This document shows, piece by piece, positions 25,220 through 34,615 of a stretch of 36,899 nt of DNA (the stretch's first letter is position 1; the number at the start of each line of letters is the position of its first letter). The notes under the pieces are model-generated. The model was not told the origin of the DNA. It did no database searches and was given only the letters and a program-made list of their open reading frames with translations. The position numbers and the translations under genes are program-made. Source of the stretch: Cytophagaceae bacterium (lineage in GTDB: Bacteria > Bacteroidota > Bacteroidia > Cytophagales > Spirosomataceae); assembly GCA_947450865.1 (NCBI GenBank), contig CANFWR010000010.1, positions 1 to 36,899 of the forward strand, read 5' to 3'.

Positions 25220-27640
25220 ATGAAGAAACTGTTGATATTATTCTTGTTGAGCCCTCTCTTTTCCATTGGGCAAATTCCAATTTTAAATTTCGCAAAGAAC
25301 GTTTTTGATTATGATAAGTCTTTTGACTCATTAGCTACTTCTAAAAACTATTGGAAATATGTAAATCAGTATTTCAATTTTTCTGATTTGAATAAGGATG
25401 GTAAGCTTGATATAGTTATGTCAACCTATACAGATAAAACTCAATCTGGAACACTAAATGTTTTTTATAATCAGAGCACTTCCAGCCAATATATTTTTAA
25501 CAATAAACATAATTTTTTCTACCGTGGCCAAGGTATAAATATTGAAGTTGATGATTTTAATAATGATGGTAAGTTAGATATCTTAGCACCTACACAAGGT
25601 TATCACGGATTAGAATCAAATAAACCACTTGAATATTATCCCACACCTTCAAACTCTGCGAATAACGGTCAAACTCCAGATAAGTTATTTATTCAAAATG
25701 AGAAAGGATTCACAGAATTTACTCAGCCTGATACCTTAGCTACTTTGTCCGGAAAATTTATTGATATTGATGGTGATGGAACACCTGAATGGATAAGTTC
25801 AAATCAAACAATTCCTGCACATTATTACAATGGTAATTTAAATCGATTATGGGTTTATAAACTAAAAAACAACATTTTAGAGCGGAGTTTAATGTTAGAA
25901 GCTGAAATTAGCGAGGATAGGCTTTATTTAGGTTCTTTGAATATTTTAGAAGATAATAAATATTTCTATCTGCCATATACCAAGTATTCGAATGCATTAA
26001 TAAATAATCGGCAAGTCCCCTTATTTCAATATGTATTTAAATATAAAAAAGGTCAATCAAAATATGTAGTAGGAGTAGATTGTGATACGGTTTCTCGAAT
26101 CCCCTTTACGATATTATCAAATAATGGTTTAAACTATTATTATTCTATAAATAATGAGGATGGAATCAAAATTATAGATATAGATAATGATGGAAATTTG
26201 GAAACTTTTGTGATGAGATATACCAATTATTTATCAGGCGATAAACAATGGGTAACCGGAGATCCACCAATCTCTATTTTGCAAGTTTTTGATAAACTGG
26301 GAAACGACGTTACAGATAAATTTATTGAAAAATCATTACAAAGTGATCCGCAAAATTATTTTTCTACCAATGGATTTGAATTAACTGATATCAATGGTGA
26401 TGGGCTTAAAGATATTTTAACAAAAGGTAATTGGGGGTGGTCATATGACTCTAGAAATCCAATTGCAAGAGACAAGAAGTACATTTTACTTAATACCGGC
26501 AAATTTTTCAAAGGGTATTATCTAGATTTAAAATCAGATGCAAATCTTAAAGAATATGAAGGATGGGGAATCCCTATTAATTTGAATCCAGGAAAGCCTA
26601 ATAGTATTTTAGTTGTCTCTTTAGCAAATGGGACTATTGGTCAATCAAATGTACATATTCTTGATCTTGATTTTTCACAATTTAAATTTCCTTGCGAAGC
26701 TAATAAGCCTAATTTGATGTTGGCTGATAATATTGATTTCTGTAGCACATCTGACTCGTTAGTGCTTAAAAGTGGGGCATTAAATGGTATGAGTGTAAAA
26801 TGGTATTCAGGAAGCACATTATTGGGATCGAATCCTGACTTTACTGTAAAATCGAGTGGAACATTTAAAGTTAATGTAACAAATTTAGGTGGGTGTGTGA
26901 ATGAGAAAAATATTGTAGTAACGAAAATAGCTACCCCATCCACTCCCGCCATAACCACTACTACACCCCTAACATTCTGCTCTGGCCAAAATGTAACATT
27001 AACTAGTAGCGGAACAAATAATCAATGGTATCTAAATGGGAATGCCATCGCAAACGCAACAACTACATCGTTTACTGTGAACGCTGCTGGAGCATATAAA
27101 GTGAAGGCTATTAATGGAGATTGCAGTAGTCCATTAAGTGCTGCATCTACTGTAGTAGTCACCCCTATTCCTCCTACACCCACGATTACATTGGAAACGA
27201 ACGGAGGATTAACCTCAAGTGCATCAGACGGGAATCAATGGTATTTCAATGATGTTAAAATTGATAATGCCACGCAGAAAACAATCAATCCTACTAAGAG
27301 TGGTAATTACACTGTTAAGGTTGTTACCCCTTGTGCCAGCGAGGTTAGTAAACCTTATAATCTAGTAGTGACTGCAACAGAGGAGACGATTTTAGGACAA
27401 GTTCAATTATCTCCAAATCCATTCTTGAGCCAATTTAAAGTTAGCTTCCCTGTAGAATTTGGTAAAACGGCTCAAGTCAAAATTGTGGATATGTCCGGAA
27501 ATGTTCAATTCAAAAAGGCATCCGTGATTGATGGAGAGAAAATTGATCTGGGTAATTTAAATGGGGGTAATTACGTCTTGCATTTGAATTCAAATGATAA
27601 TTCGAATTCTAAAGCGATCAAGATTAATAAGACTCATTAA
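25220..27640 (+). CDS. Secreted FG-GAP/VCBS repeat protein with Ig-like domains and T9SS type A C-terminal sorting domain
   Basis: Signal peptide MKKLLILFLLSPLFSIGQ; DxDxDG loops (SDLNKDGKLDIV, DDFNNDGKLDIL, DIDGDGTPEW, DIDNDGNLETF, DINGDGLKDIL); Ig-like repeats; C-term 'LSPNPFLSQFKVSF...VKIVDMSGNVQFKK...LNGGNYVLHL'. Confidence 0.88.
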   Translation: MKKLLILFLLSPLFSIGQIPILNFAKNVFDYDKSFDSLATSKNYWKYVNQYFNFSDLNKDGKLDIVMSTYTDKTQSGTLNVFYNQSTSSQYIFNNKHNFFYRGQGINIEVDDFNNDGKLDILAPTQGYHGLESNKPLEYYPTPSNSANNGQTPDKLFIQNEKGFTEFTQPDTLATLSGKFIDIDGDGTPEWISSNQTIPAHYYNGNLNRLWVYKLKNNILERSLMLEAEISEDRLYLGSLNILEDNKYFYLPYTKYSNALINNRQVPLFQYVFKYKKGQSKYVVGVDCDTVSRIPFTILSNNGLNYYYSINNEDGIKIIDIDNDGNLETFVMRYTNYLSGDKQWVTGDPPISILQVFDKLGNDVTDKFIEKSLQSDPQNYFSTNGFELTDINGDGLKDILTKGNWGWSYDSRNPIARDKKYILLNTGKFFKGYYLDLKSDANLKEYEGWGIPINLNPGKPNSILVVSLANGTIGQSNVHILDLDFSQFKFPCEANKPNLMLADNIDFCSTSDSLVLKSGALNGMSVKWYSGSTLLGSNPDFTVKSSGTFKVNVTNLGGCVNEKNIVVTKIATPSTPAITTTTPLTFCSGQNVTLTSSGTNNQWYLNGNAIANATTTSFTVNAAGAYKVKAINGDCSSPLSAASTVVVTPIPPTPTITLETNGGLTSSASDGNQWYFNDVKIDNATQKTINPTKSGNYTVKVVTPCASEVSKPYNLVVTATEETILGQVQLSPNPFLSQFKVSFPVEFGKTAQVKIVDMSGNVQFKKASVIDGEKIDLGNLNGGNYVLHLNSNDNSNSKAIKINKTH

Positions 27641-27657
27641 GGTTTGAATGGGTTGAT

Positions 27658-27677
27658 TTTGTTTTAAATAAAACAAA
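27658..27677. repeat. AT-rich inverted repeat between the two FG-GAP genes
   Basis: TTTGTTTTA-AA-TAAAACAAA, perfect 9-bp arms. Confidence 0.5.
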
Positions 27678-27726
27678 TGACCAACTGCAAATTACGTTTA
27701 ATTATAAATTACTTATTCTGAATAGT

Positions 27727-29550
27727 ATGCTAAAGCGAATCTCTGTTCTTGTTATTTCAATTGCTGTTTTCTCTTGTTCCAAGGAGATTATCCAACAAAA
27801 ACTTACGGTAGATTGGACCCCTTTAAACGGAGGCACTGTTTCGCCTCCAACAAATGCCTTTGAAAAAGGTACGGTGGTTTCAATGATTGCTACACCGGCA
27901 GGTGAATATACATTTAAACAATGGAGTGGTAGTTTATCTGGGACGAATAATCCTTCTCCACTTACAATCGATGCGGATAAACAAGTAACTGCTGTATTTG
28001 AAAAACGTCAGTATCCATTATCATTAACGATTGAAGGGAGTGGGATAGTAAAAGAAGAGGTAATTGCATTGGCTACACAATCTCAGTATCCAAGTGGAAC
28101 CAATGTTAAATTGACAGCAATTTCAAATATGGGTTGGGAATTTAAGGAGTGGAAGGGAGATTATATAGGTATTGATTCAAGTTTCATACTGCCTATTAAT
28201 TCAGCTAAAAACGTTACCGCAGTTTTTTCTGAAATCAAAAGCGTTTCATTAAAAATGAATAAAACAACTATAAACTCTAGTGTTTCTGCGCAGAATATTC
28301 AAACAAGCTTTTACAATGTAAGCGGACCTTTTCATTACGAGAGTGATGGAGAACATTATATGTTTTATCCAGGCGCCGTTGGCTACAATGCGAATGCTAA
28401 TATTTCTACGTTTAAAATTGATAATCCTGCTGTACCCTCTCAGGTTTTAAAAAGGATAAATGGTAAATGGGAGCATTTTAAAGATGATGAAACCATTAAG
28501 TTTTGGAATGCCAGAAATTTTGAAATCATAGATAAATATGTTGCTATTGGAGATGGTAATGAAATTGGTGTTAGACCTCAGGATTGGAAAGGAGATACCT
28601 ATTTTGGCGAAATACAATCTAAAGGAAATATTAAATGGACTAAAGTTAATGATTCTCAAAATCAAGGATATTTTCATGGAACTGCTCTAGGGGATATTAA
28701 TAACGACGGTTTAATGGACACTGGTGGAACTCCTGGTGTACAAGGAAATGGTCCAAGTGGTATGAGATTTTTTACTCAAAATCCCGCGGGAGGTTTTGAG
28801 GTAGAAAATGAAATATTTGATATCACTCAAGATATGACTTACCCTTTTACATTTAACTTTTCAAATGTTGTGGGAGATAAAAGAGCAGAAGTTATAATGG
28901 CAGATTATGGCGGAGGTGATCCATTGACTACTAAACATCTAAATGGAATTAGTGTTTATAAATTTGATGAAACCTTGAATAAATTTAAACTTTATTGGGA
29001 ATCCAAAAACCCAACTGCTTTTTTTAAAAAGGGGATGGGTGCCACATCCATCAAGGTAGATGATTTTGATAACGATGGAATTAAAGATATCAGCGTAGCA
29101 AGGGAGGATGGTGACGCCTTAAACCAATACAATGCATTTGAAATTTGGAAAGGGAAAGGGGATGGTTCTTATATTCCTTTATTTAGCTCCCCTGTTTGGA
29201 ACGATAAGCAATTACAATTTAGGGAATTTTGGGTTTTGGATGTTAACCAAGATGGGTATATGGATATTATATTAAGGCCCTTTCATTATGGTAATTTGTA
29301 TAGACTAAACGATGGTTGTACCAATCCTATGCAATGCAACGGAATAAGGTTTAATCATTTAATTTGGTTAAACAAGGGTGATGGAACGTTTGATTATTAT
29401 AAAAAGGAAGATTTGCGATATGAGGGGATATATATAGATAATGTACATCCTTACATGGATGGTAAAACCCTACACTTTGTTGGGACTTATACCTTAAATG
29501 GGAATATCAAAGAACTAACTACATATGATTTTAAAGTTTTATTAAAATAA
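27727..29550 (+). CDS. Lipoprotein with two divergent InlB B-repeat-like domains and FG-GAP/VCBS repeats
   Basis: Lipobox-like 'VLVISIAVFSCSKE'; two 'GT.V...A....YTFKQWSG.....ITAVF' type repeats; DxDxDG loops (GDINNDGLMDTG, DDFDNDGIKDIS, DVNQDGYMDII). Confidence 0.8.
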   Translation: MLKRISVLVISIAVFSCSKEIIQQKLTVDWTPLNGGTVSPPTNAFEKGTVVSMIATPAGEYTFKQWSGSLSGTNNPSPLTIDADKQVTAVFEKRQYPLSLTIEGSGIVKEEVIALATQSQYPSGTNVKLTAISNMGWEFKEWKGDYIGIDSSFILPINSAKNVTAVFSEIKSVSLKMNKTTINSSVSAQNIQTSFYNVSGPFHYESDGEHYMFYPGAVGYNANANISTFKIDNPAVPSQVLKRINGKWEHFKDDETIKFWNARNFEIIDKYVAIGDGNEIGVRPQDWKGDTYFGEIQSKGNIKWTKVNDSQNQGYFHGTALGDINNDGLMDTGGTPGVQGNGPSGMRFFTQNPAGGFEVENEIFDITQDMTYPFTFNFSNVVGDKRAEVIMADYGGGDPLTTKHLNGISVYKFDETLNKFKLYWESKNPTAFFKKGMGATSIKVDDFDNDGIKDISVAREDGDALNQYNAFEIWKGKGDGSYIPLFSSPVWNDKQLQFREFWVLDVNQDGYMDIILRPFHYGNLYRLNDGCTNPMQCNGIRFNHLIWLNKGDGTFDYYKKEDLRYEGIYIDNVHPYMDGKTLHFVGTYTLNGNIKELTTYDFKVLLK

Positions 29551-29647
29551 ATTCCAAAAGTAAACCTAATCCCCCAAAATCAATAAATCTACTCATGTAA
29601 CGTTGCTGAAGTTGAATCATTTCATATACTAACGAATATTGATTGAC

Positions 29648-29670
29648 TCAAAACCGAACCAGTTAAATCT
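29648..29670 (+). repeat. Right copy of 23-nt imperfect direct repeat flanking the FG-GAP island
   Basis: TCAAAACCGAACCAGTTAAATCT; pairs with 25049-25071. Confidence 0.65.
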
Positions 29671-29708
29671 CCCATCTCGTGCTACCCACTCTTCCAATCT
29701 ATCCCTAA

Positions 29709-29746
29709 ACTAAAGAAACCACCTCAATCGAGGTGGTTTCTTTAGT
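29709..29746. terminator. Long bidirectional hairpin terminator
   Basis: actaaagaaaccacctc-aatc-gaggtggtttctttagt: perfect 17-bp stem with 4-nt loop between convergent genes. Confidence 0.85.
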
Positions 29747-29777
29747 CCCAATAGGTTCCCCCTATAAGAATTAATAA

Positions 29778-32624
29778 TTACATATAACTCTCCATCGGCT
29801 CGCAAGCACAAACCAAGTTACGATCTCCATAAGCGGAGTCGATACGAGATACCGTAGGCCAAAACTTGTTCGCCTTCACATACGCCAGCGGGAATACCGC
29901 TTTCTCGCGTGAGTAAGGACGATCCCAATCACCTAGTAAAACGGCTGATTGTGTATGTGGAGCGTGCTTTAAAACGTTGTTTGCTTTGTCCGCTTTTCCT
30001 TCTTCGATCTCACGAATCTCTGCACGAATGCTCAAAAGCGCATCGCAGAAACGATCTAACTCGTCTTTATTCTCTGATTCTGTAGGCTCGATCATCAACG
30101 TTCCAGCTACAGGGAATGAAAGAGTAGGAGCGTGGAAACCATAATCCATTAAGCGTTTCGCGATATCTTCGGCCTCTACGCCAGCGGATAATTTGAACGG
30201 ACGGCAATCCACGATCATCTCGTGTGCGCAACGTCCTTGTGAACCGGTATATAGGATAGGGAATTCTTTTTCCAAACGCGCCTTGATGTAGTTCGCGTTT
30301 AAGATCGCCGTTTCTGTCGCAGTCGTTAAACCTTTGCCGCCCATCATCGCGATGTAAGCGTAAGAGATCGCCAAAATACTCGCAGACCCAACTGGAGCCG
30401 CAGAAACCGCACCCGAAGTTCCGTCATGTACGTGACCTGGTAAGAAAGGAACTAACTGTGGCGCTACGCCGATAGGTCCCATGCCTGGGCCACCACCTCC
30501 GTGAGGGATACAGAAAGTTTTGTGCAAGTTCAAGTGACAAACGTCCGCTCCGATGCGCGCAGGAGATGTTAAACCTACCTGTGCGTTCATGTTCGCGCCG
30601 TCCATATACACTTGACCTCCATTTTCGTGGATGATTTCACAAATTTCTTGGATGGTTTCTTCGAATACCCCGTGGGTACTTGGGTAGGTAACCATTAAGC
30701 AAGAGAGGTTGTCTTTGTGTTCCAAAGCTTTGGCCTTCAAATCAGCCACGTCAATATTTCCATTCGCATCGCAAGGGGAAACAATCACCTTCATTCCAGC
30801 CATAACAGCTGATGCCGGGTTCGTTCCGTGCGCAGAAGACGGAATGATGGCAATGTTACGGTGGTGATCGCCGCGTGAAGCATGATACGCACGAATGGTC
30901 ATCAAACCAGCGTATTCGCCTTGTGCTCCCGAGTTCGGTTGCATGGACATTTTTGCGAAACCAGTGATTTCACATAACCACTCATTCAAGTCCTCTACTA
31001 ATTGCTGGTAGCCTTTCGTTTGAGAAGCCGGAGCGAATGGGTGAATCTTGCCTAATTCTGGCCAAGTCACCGGAATCATTTCGGTTGTCGCATTCAATTT
31101 CATCGTACAAGAACCCAACGAAATCATCGAATGAACCATCGATAAATCTTTTGACTCTAATGATTTCAAATAACGCAACATTCCGTGCTCGGAATGGTAT
31201 TTATTGAAAACGCTGTGCGTTAAGAAAGTAGACGTTCGCGTTAATGCCGCTGGGATGGCCCAAGTAACATTTTTCTCTGAAGTTTTCGCGCCTTTCAATG
31301 TCTCGAAGAATGAGATGATTTCGATTACGTCTGCTTCTTGCGTCGTCTCATCCAAAGAGATGCTCGTCGTAGTTGCCGTGTAACGTAAGTTACGTTCTGC
31401 TTTTTCTGCCAAAACACGTAAGTCCGCCGTTTGCGCTCCCGTTTCGATTGTAAGCGTATCGAAGTGGTTCGTGTTTTCTAAGGTAAATCCTAGTTTGCGT
31501 AAGTTAACCGCTAGTAATTCCGTCAAGCCATATACTTTTTCGGCGATTTTCTTCAAGCCTGTTGGGCCATGGTAGATCGCGTATGAAGCCGCCATGATGG
31601 AAAGCAATACTTGCGCCGTACAGATGTTAGACGTGGCTTTTTCGCGGCGAATGTGTTGCTCACGTGTTTGAAGAGCCATACGTAAAGCACGGTTTCCTTC
31701 TGCATCCACCGAAACACCGATGATACGTCCTGGAATATTACGCTTGTATTTTTCTTTCGTTGCGAAGAAGCCGGCGTGTGGACCACCAAAACCCATCGGT
31801 ACCCCGAAGCGTTGGGAAACACCCACGACCGCATCAGCTCCCATTTCTCCTGGAGGCGTTAATAAAGTCAAGGCTAATAAATCCGCTGCGACTACGACTT
31901 GTAAGCCGTTTTCTTTCGCTGCTGCGATTAAAGCGCTATAATCAAATACCTCGCCGTTCGAAGCAGGGTATTGTAACATCATTCCGTAGAAACGCGCGTC
32001 CGTCACGTCGAAGGTGCGGTGATCGCCCACCACGATTTCGATGCCAATCGGTTCTGCACGCGTTTTTAATAAGTCAATGGTTTGCGGTAAGCATAATTCA
32101 GACACAAAATACGCTTCTGCGCTGTTGCGTTCTGCTGGTCTTTGGCCATATAACATCGTCATGGCTTCCGCTGCTGCTGTTCCTTCATCTAAAAGGGACG
32201 CGTTGGCTAATTCCATGCCGGTTAAGTCGATGATCATCGTTTGGTAGTTCAATAACATTTCCAAACGACCTTGTGCGATTTCCGCTTGGTAGGGCGTGTA
32301 AGCCGTGTACCAAGAAGGATTTTCTAAAATATTTCTCAAAATGACCGTCGGCACAATCGTGTCCGAGTAACCTAAACCGATGTGTGATTTGAAGATCTGG
32401 TTTTGGCCCATTACTGCTTTAAAATCACGTAAGAAAGCGAATTCTGATTTCGGTTCTGGCAAGCGAAGCCCTTGAGCTAAGCGAATTTTTTCAGGAACAG
32501 TTTGTTGAATTAGTGTCTCTAAGCTGTCTACTCCAATGGTTTTTAGCATAGCGGCTATATCAGCTGCTTCAGCATTGTTATGACGTAAAGAAAAGTCTTC
32601 CTGATAAGTGTAATTTGGGGTCAT
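29778..32624 (-). CDS. gcvP: Glycine dehydrogenase (aminomethyl-transferring), P-protein
   Basis: 948 aa; '[41 protein letters not shown]', '[21 protein letters not shown]', '[13 protein letters not shown]'. Confidence 0.97.
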   Translation of the reverse strand: MTPNYTYQEDFSLRHNNAEAADIAAMLKTIGVDSLETLIQQTVPEKIRLAQGLRLPEPKSEFAFLRDFKAVMGQNQIFKSHIGLGYSDTIVPTVILRNILENPSWYTAYTPYQAEIAQGRLEMLLNYQTMIIDLTGMELANASLLDEGTAAAEAMTMLYGQRPAERNSAEAYFVSELCLPQTIDLLKTRAEPIGIEIVVGDHRTFDVTDARFYGMMLQYPASNGEVFDYSALIAAAKENGLQVVVAADLLALTLLTPPGEMGADAVVGVSQRFGVPMGFGGPHAGFFATKEKYKRNIPGRIIGVSVDAEGNRALRMALQTREQHIRREKATSNICTAQVLLSIMAASYAIYHGPTGLKKIAEKVYGLTELLAVNLRKLGFTLENTNHFDTLTIETGAQTADLRVLAEKAERNLRYTATTTSISLDETTQEADVIEIISFFETLKGAKTSEKNVTWAIPAALTRTSTFLTHSVFNKYHSEHGMLRYLKSLESKDLSMVHSMISLGSCTMKLNATTEMIPVTWPELGKIHPFAPASQTKGYQQLVEDLNEWLCEITGFAKMSMQPNSGAQGEYAGLMTIRAYHASRGDHHRNIAIIPSSAHGTNPASAVMAGMKVIVSPCDANGNIDVADLKAKALEHKDNLSCLMVTYPSTHGVFEETIQEICEIIHENGGQVYMDGANMNAQVGLTSPARIGADVCHLNLHKTFCIPHGGGGPGMGPIGVAPQLVPFLPGHVHDGTSGAVSAAPVGSASILAISYAYIAMMGGKGLTTATETAILNANYIKARLEKEFPILYTGSQGRCAHEMIVDCRPFKLSAGVEAEDIAKRLMDYGFHAPTLSFPVAGTLMIEPTESENKDELDRFCDALLSIRAEIREIEEGKADKANNVLKHAPHTQSAVLLGDWDRPYSREKAVFPLAYVKANKFWPTVSRIDSAYGDRNLVCACEPMESYM

Positions 32625-32656
32625 GAATGTTGAGAATTTGGATTATAAAATCGCCA

Positions 32657-32664
32657 CAAATTTA
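32657..32664 (-). promoter_or_regulatory. Candidate gcvP -7 box (TAAATTTG)
   Basis: Reverse complement matches TAnnTTTG, about 32 nt upstream of the gcvP ATG; no clear -33 element. Confidence 0.35.
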
Positions 32665-32727
32665 ATCTTTTTTTAGCGATTTATTTTTAGATTCTTAACT
32701 TCGCTTTCTTAAATTTTGTTTCAACAA

Positions 32728-34326
32728 ATGAAAAAAACTAACATCTATGTTTTAGGGCTATTTTTAGCTACTAAATTAATCCCGATGAGCGCGATCGCTC
32801 AGGGAGATCCAGTTCCTTACGCGTTGTCTATTCGCGCGGATGATCTGAAAAAACACTTGACTTTTATCGCTTCAGATAGCTTGAAAGGTCGTAATACAGG
32901 TTCGCCAGAACAGAAAGTGGCTGCGAACTACATTGCGGATCATTTCAAGAAATCAGGCATTGCGCCAGTGAACGGGTCTTATTTCCAAAAAGTGGACTTA
33001 GTGAACCGCGCTTGGTCTAACGTTTTTATTTCTGCCAAAGGAAAGAAATACGAATACCTAGGCGAAATGATGGCGAATGCCTTAGCGCCTGTTGCGGCTA
33101 ATTCAAAATTCCCAGTCGTATTTGCTGGCTTTGGAGTACAGCAAGGAGGCTACACGGATTTTGACAAATTAAATGCAAAAGGCAAATACGTTCTGGCTTT
33201 CGAAGGCGAAGCGAAAGATGCAGCGGGTCTTTATGTACTTTCTGGTTCAAAAGATCCATCCGTTTTCGGAAAAGGCGATGGCTGGAAAGAAAAATTAAAG
33301 CGCGCACAAGCGGCTGGAGCGAAAGGTTTGATCTTGATCGCGGATCGCGATACGAAAGCTTTTGGCAATCAAGTTCGTCAACGTCAAGTGATGATGAAGC
33401 GTTTTGGTAACGAGCGTATGGCCTTCGCTGACGCAGCCTCTGCGGCAAACGAGGCTCCCGTATTATTAATTTCTTCTGAAGCAGCTGCTGAAATCTTAGG
33501 CACGACCGAAGCAGAATTATTAGCTTACAAGGCATCTTTAGCATCTGAGAAAAAATCTCTTGCCTCGAAATTCAAAGCGGCTCCTATCGAAGTAACCATC
33601 GAAAGAACAGAAAAGCCAGTAGATACGTATAATGTAGTGGGCTATTTAGAAGGAACGGATAAGAAAGAAGAAGTAGTCGTTTTAACAGCACACTACGATC
33701 ACATCGGGGTTTCGGCAGACGGCCAAATCAACAACGGCGCAAACGATGATGGTTCTGGAACTGTAACGGTGATGGAATTAGCGGAGGCTTTCGGTAAAGC
33801 AGCGGCAGAAGGAAAACGTCCCCGTCGTAGCATCTTATTTATGACCGTGACGGGTGAAGAAAAAGGTCTGTTGGGTTCTGAATGGTACGCTAACCACCCT
33901 TTATTCCCATTAAAGAATACGGTTGTTGATTTAAATACAGATATGACTGGTCGTTATGATGACGAGCACAAAGGCAAGCCAGATTATATCTACGAAATCG
34001 GTTCTGATAAATTATCCTCTCAATTACGCGAGGTGTTAATCGAGCAAAACAAGAAGCACGTAGGTTTAGAATTAGACTACCGTTACAACGACGCGAATGA
34101 TCCGAACCGTTTCTATTACCGTTCAGATCACTATAACTTCGCTAAACACGGTATTCCAGTGGCCTTCTTCTTCAACGGAGTTCACGACGATTACCACCAA
34201 CCAGGTGATGAAGTAGATAAAATCGAATTTGATCAAGTGCAAAAAGTAGGCCGCCTTGTGTTCTACATGGCTTGGGAAATTGCGAATAGAGAGCAGCGAT
34301 TGGTTGTTGATTCGAATAAGCCATAA
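32728..34326 (+). CDS. Exported M28 family zinc aminopeptidase with PA-like insert
   Basis: 'VVVLTAHYDHIGVSADGQINNGANDDGSGTVTVMELAEAF', 'MTVTGEEKGLLGSEWYANHP', 'VDLNTDMTGR', 'SDHYNFAKHGIPVAFFFNG'. ATG at 32728. Confidence 0.92.
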   Translation: MKKTNIYVLGLFLATKLIPMSAIAQGDPVPYALSIRADDLKKHLTFIASDSLKGRNTGSPEQKVAANYIADHFKKSGIAPVNGSYFQKVDLVNRAWSNVFISAKGKKYEYLGEMMANALAPVAANSKFPVVFAGFGVQQGGYTDFDKLNAKGKYVLAFEGEAKDAAGLYVLSGSKDPSVFGKGDGWKEKLKRAQAAGAKGLILIADRDTKAFGNQVRQRQVMMKRFGNERMAFADAASAANEAPVLLISSEAAAEILGTTEAELLAYKASLASEKKSLASKFKAAPIEVTIERTEKPVDTYNVVGYLEGTDKKEEVVVLTAHYDHIGVSADGQINNGANDDGSGTVTVMELAEAFGKAAAEGKRPRRSILFMTVTGEEKGLLGSEWYANHPLFPLKNTVVDLNTDMTGRYDDEHKGKPDYIYEIGSDKLSSQLREVLIEQNKKHVGLELDYRYNDANDPNRFYYRSDHYNFAKHGIPVAFFFNGVHDDYHQPGDEVDKIEFDQVQKVGRLVFYMAWEIANREQRLVVDSNKP

Positions 34327-34348
34327 TTGTTAGATCAATCACTTCTAT

Positions 34349-34423
34349 AAATTATATGGTGAAATAAAATTCTGAAATTGTGCTTCGCAATAATTTCTTG
34401 AATTTCATTTCACCATACAATTT
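34349..34423. repeat. 75-nt imperfect inverted repeat (long hairpin)
   Basis: Left arm aaattatatggtgaaataaaattctgaaattgtgc; reverse complement of right arm aaattgtatggtgaaatgaaattcaagaaattattgc; loop ttc. Confidence 0.8.
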
Positions 34424-34458
34424 GAATCGAGCATTGAATCTAAAAATGGCTTTTTCTC

Positions 34459-34474
34459 ACTAATTATAATTAGT
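34459..34474. repeat. 16-bp perfect palindrome
   Basis: ACTAATTATAATTAGT equals its own reverse complement. Confidence 0.75.
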
Positions 34475-34480
34475 AGAATC

Positions 34481-34507
34481 AAAAAGGGGACCTCGGTCCC
34501 CTTTTTT
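34481..34507. terminator. Intrinsic terminator
   Basis: aaaaa-ggggac-ctcg-gtcccc-tttttt: 6-bp GC stem, A-run and T-run on opposite sides. Confidence 0.85.
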
Positions 34508-34532
34508 ATGTATTCAGAAATGTTTACTAAAC

Positions 34533-34615
34533 GTATCCCCGGAGGGGATTCCATCTTTATTCTTTGTGCTCTATGCTTTATTCTTTAATCCTTACTTTAT
34601 GCTCTATGCTTTAAT
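34533..34615 (-). repeat. Composite 3'-end element, copy 2: heptad-periodic repeats plus GC hairpin
   Basis: Reverse strand: ATTAAAG CATAGAG CATAAAG TAAGG ATTAAAG AATAAAG CATAGAG CACAAAG AATAAAG ATGGAATCCCCTCCGGGGATAC; overlaps the 3' end of the DUF4954 gene. Confidence 0.75.

Noticed and set aside
25220-29550. Toxin-antitoxin, phage or anti-phage defence system in the accessory region
   Set aside because: Both ORFs are clear FG-GAP surface or secreted proteins; no nuclease, TIR, helicase or recombinase motifs.
31760-32233. 157-aa plus-strand ORF
   Set aside because: Shadow ORF antisense to gcvP; Arg/Leu-rich out-of-frame composition.
32625-32700. Possible glycine riboswitch upstream of gcvP
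   Set aside because: The predicted leader from the TAAATTTG box is only about 25-30 nt, too short for a glycine aptamer.
33098-33544. 148-aa minus-strand ORF
   Set aside because: Shadow ORF inside the M28 peptidase gene.
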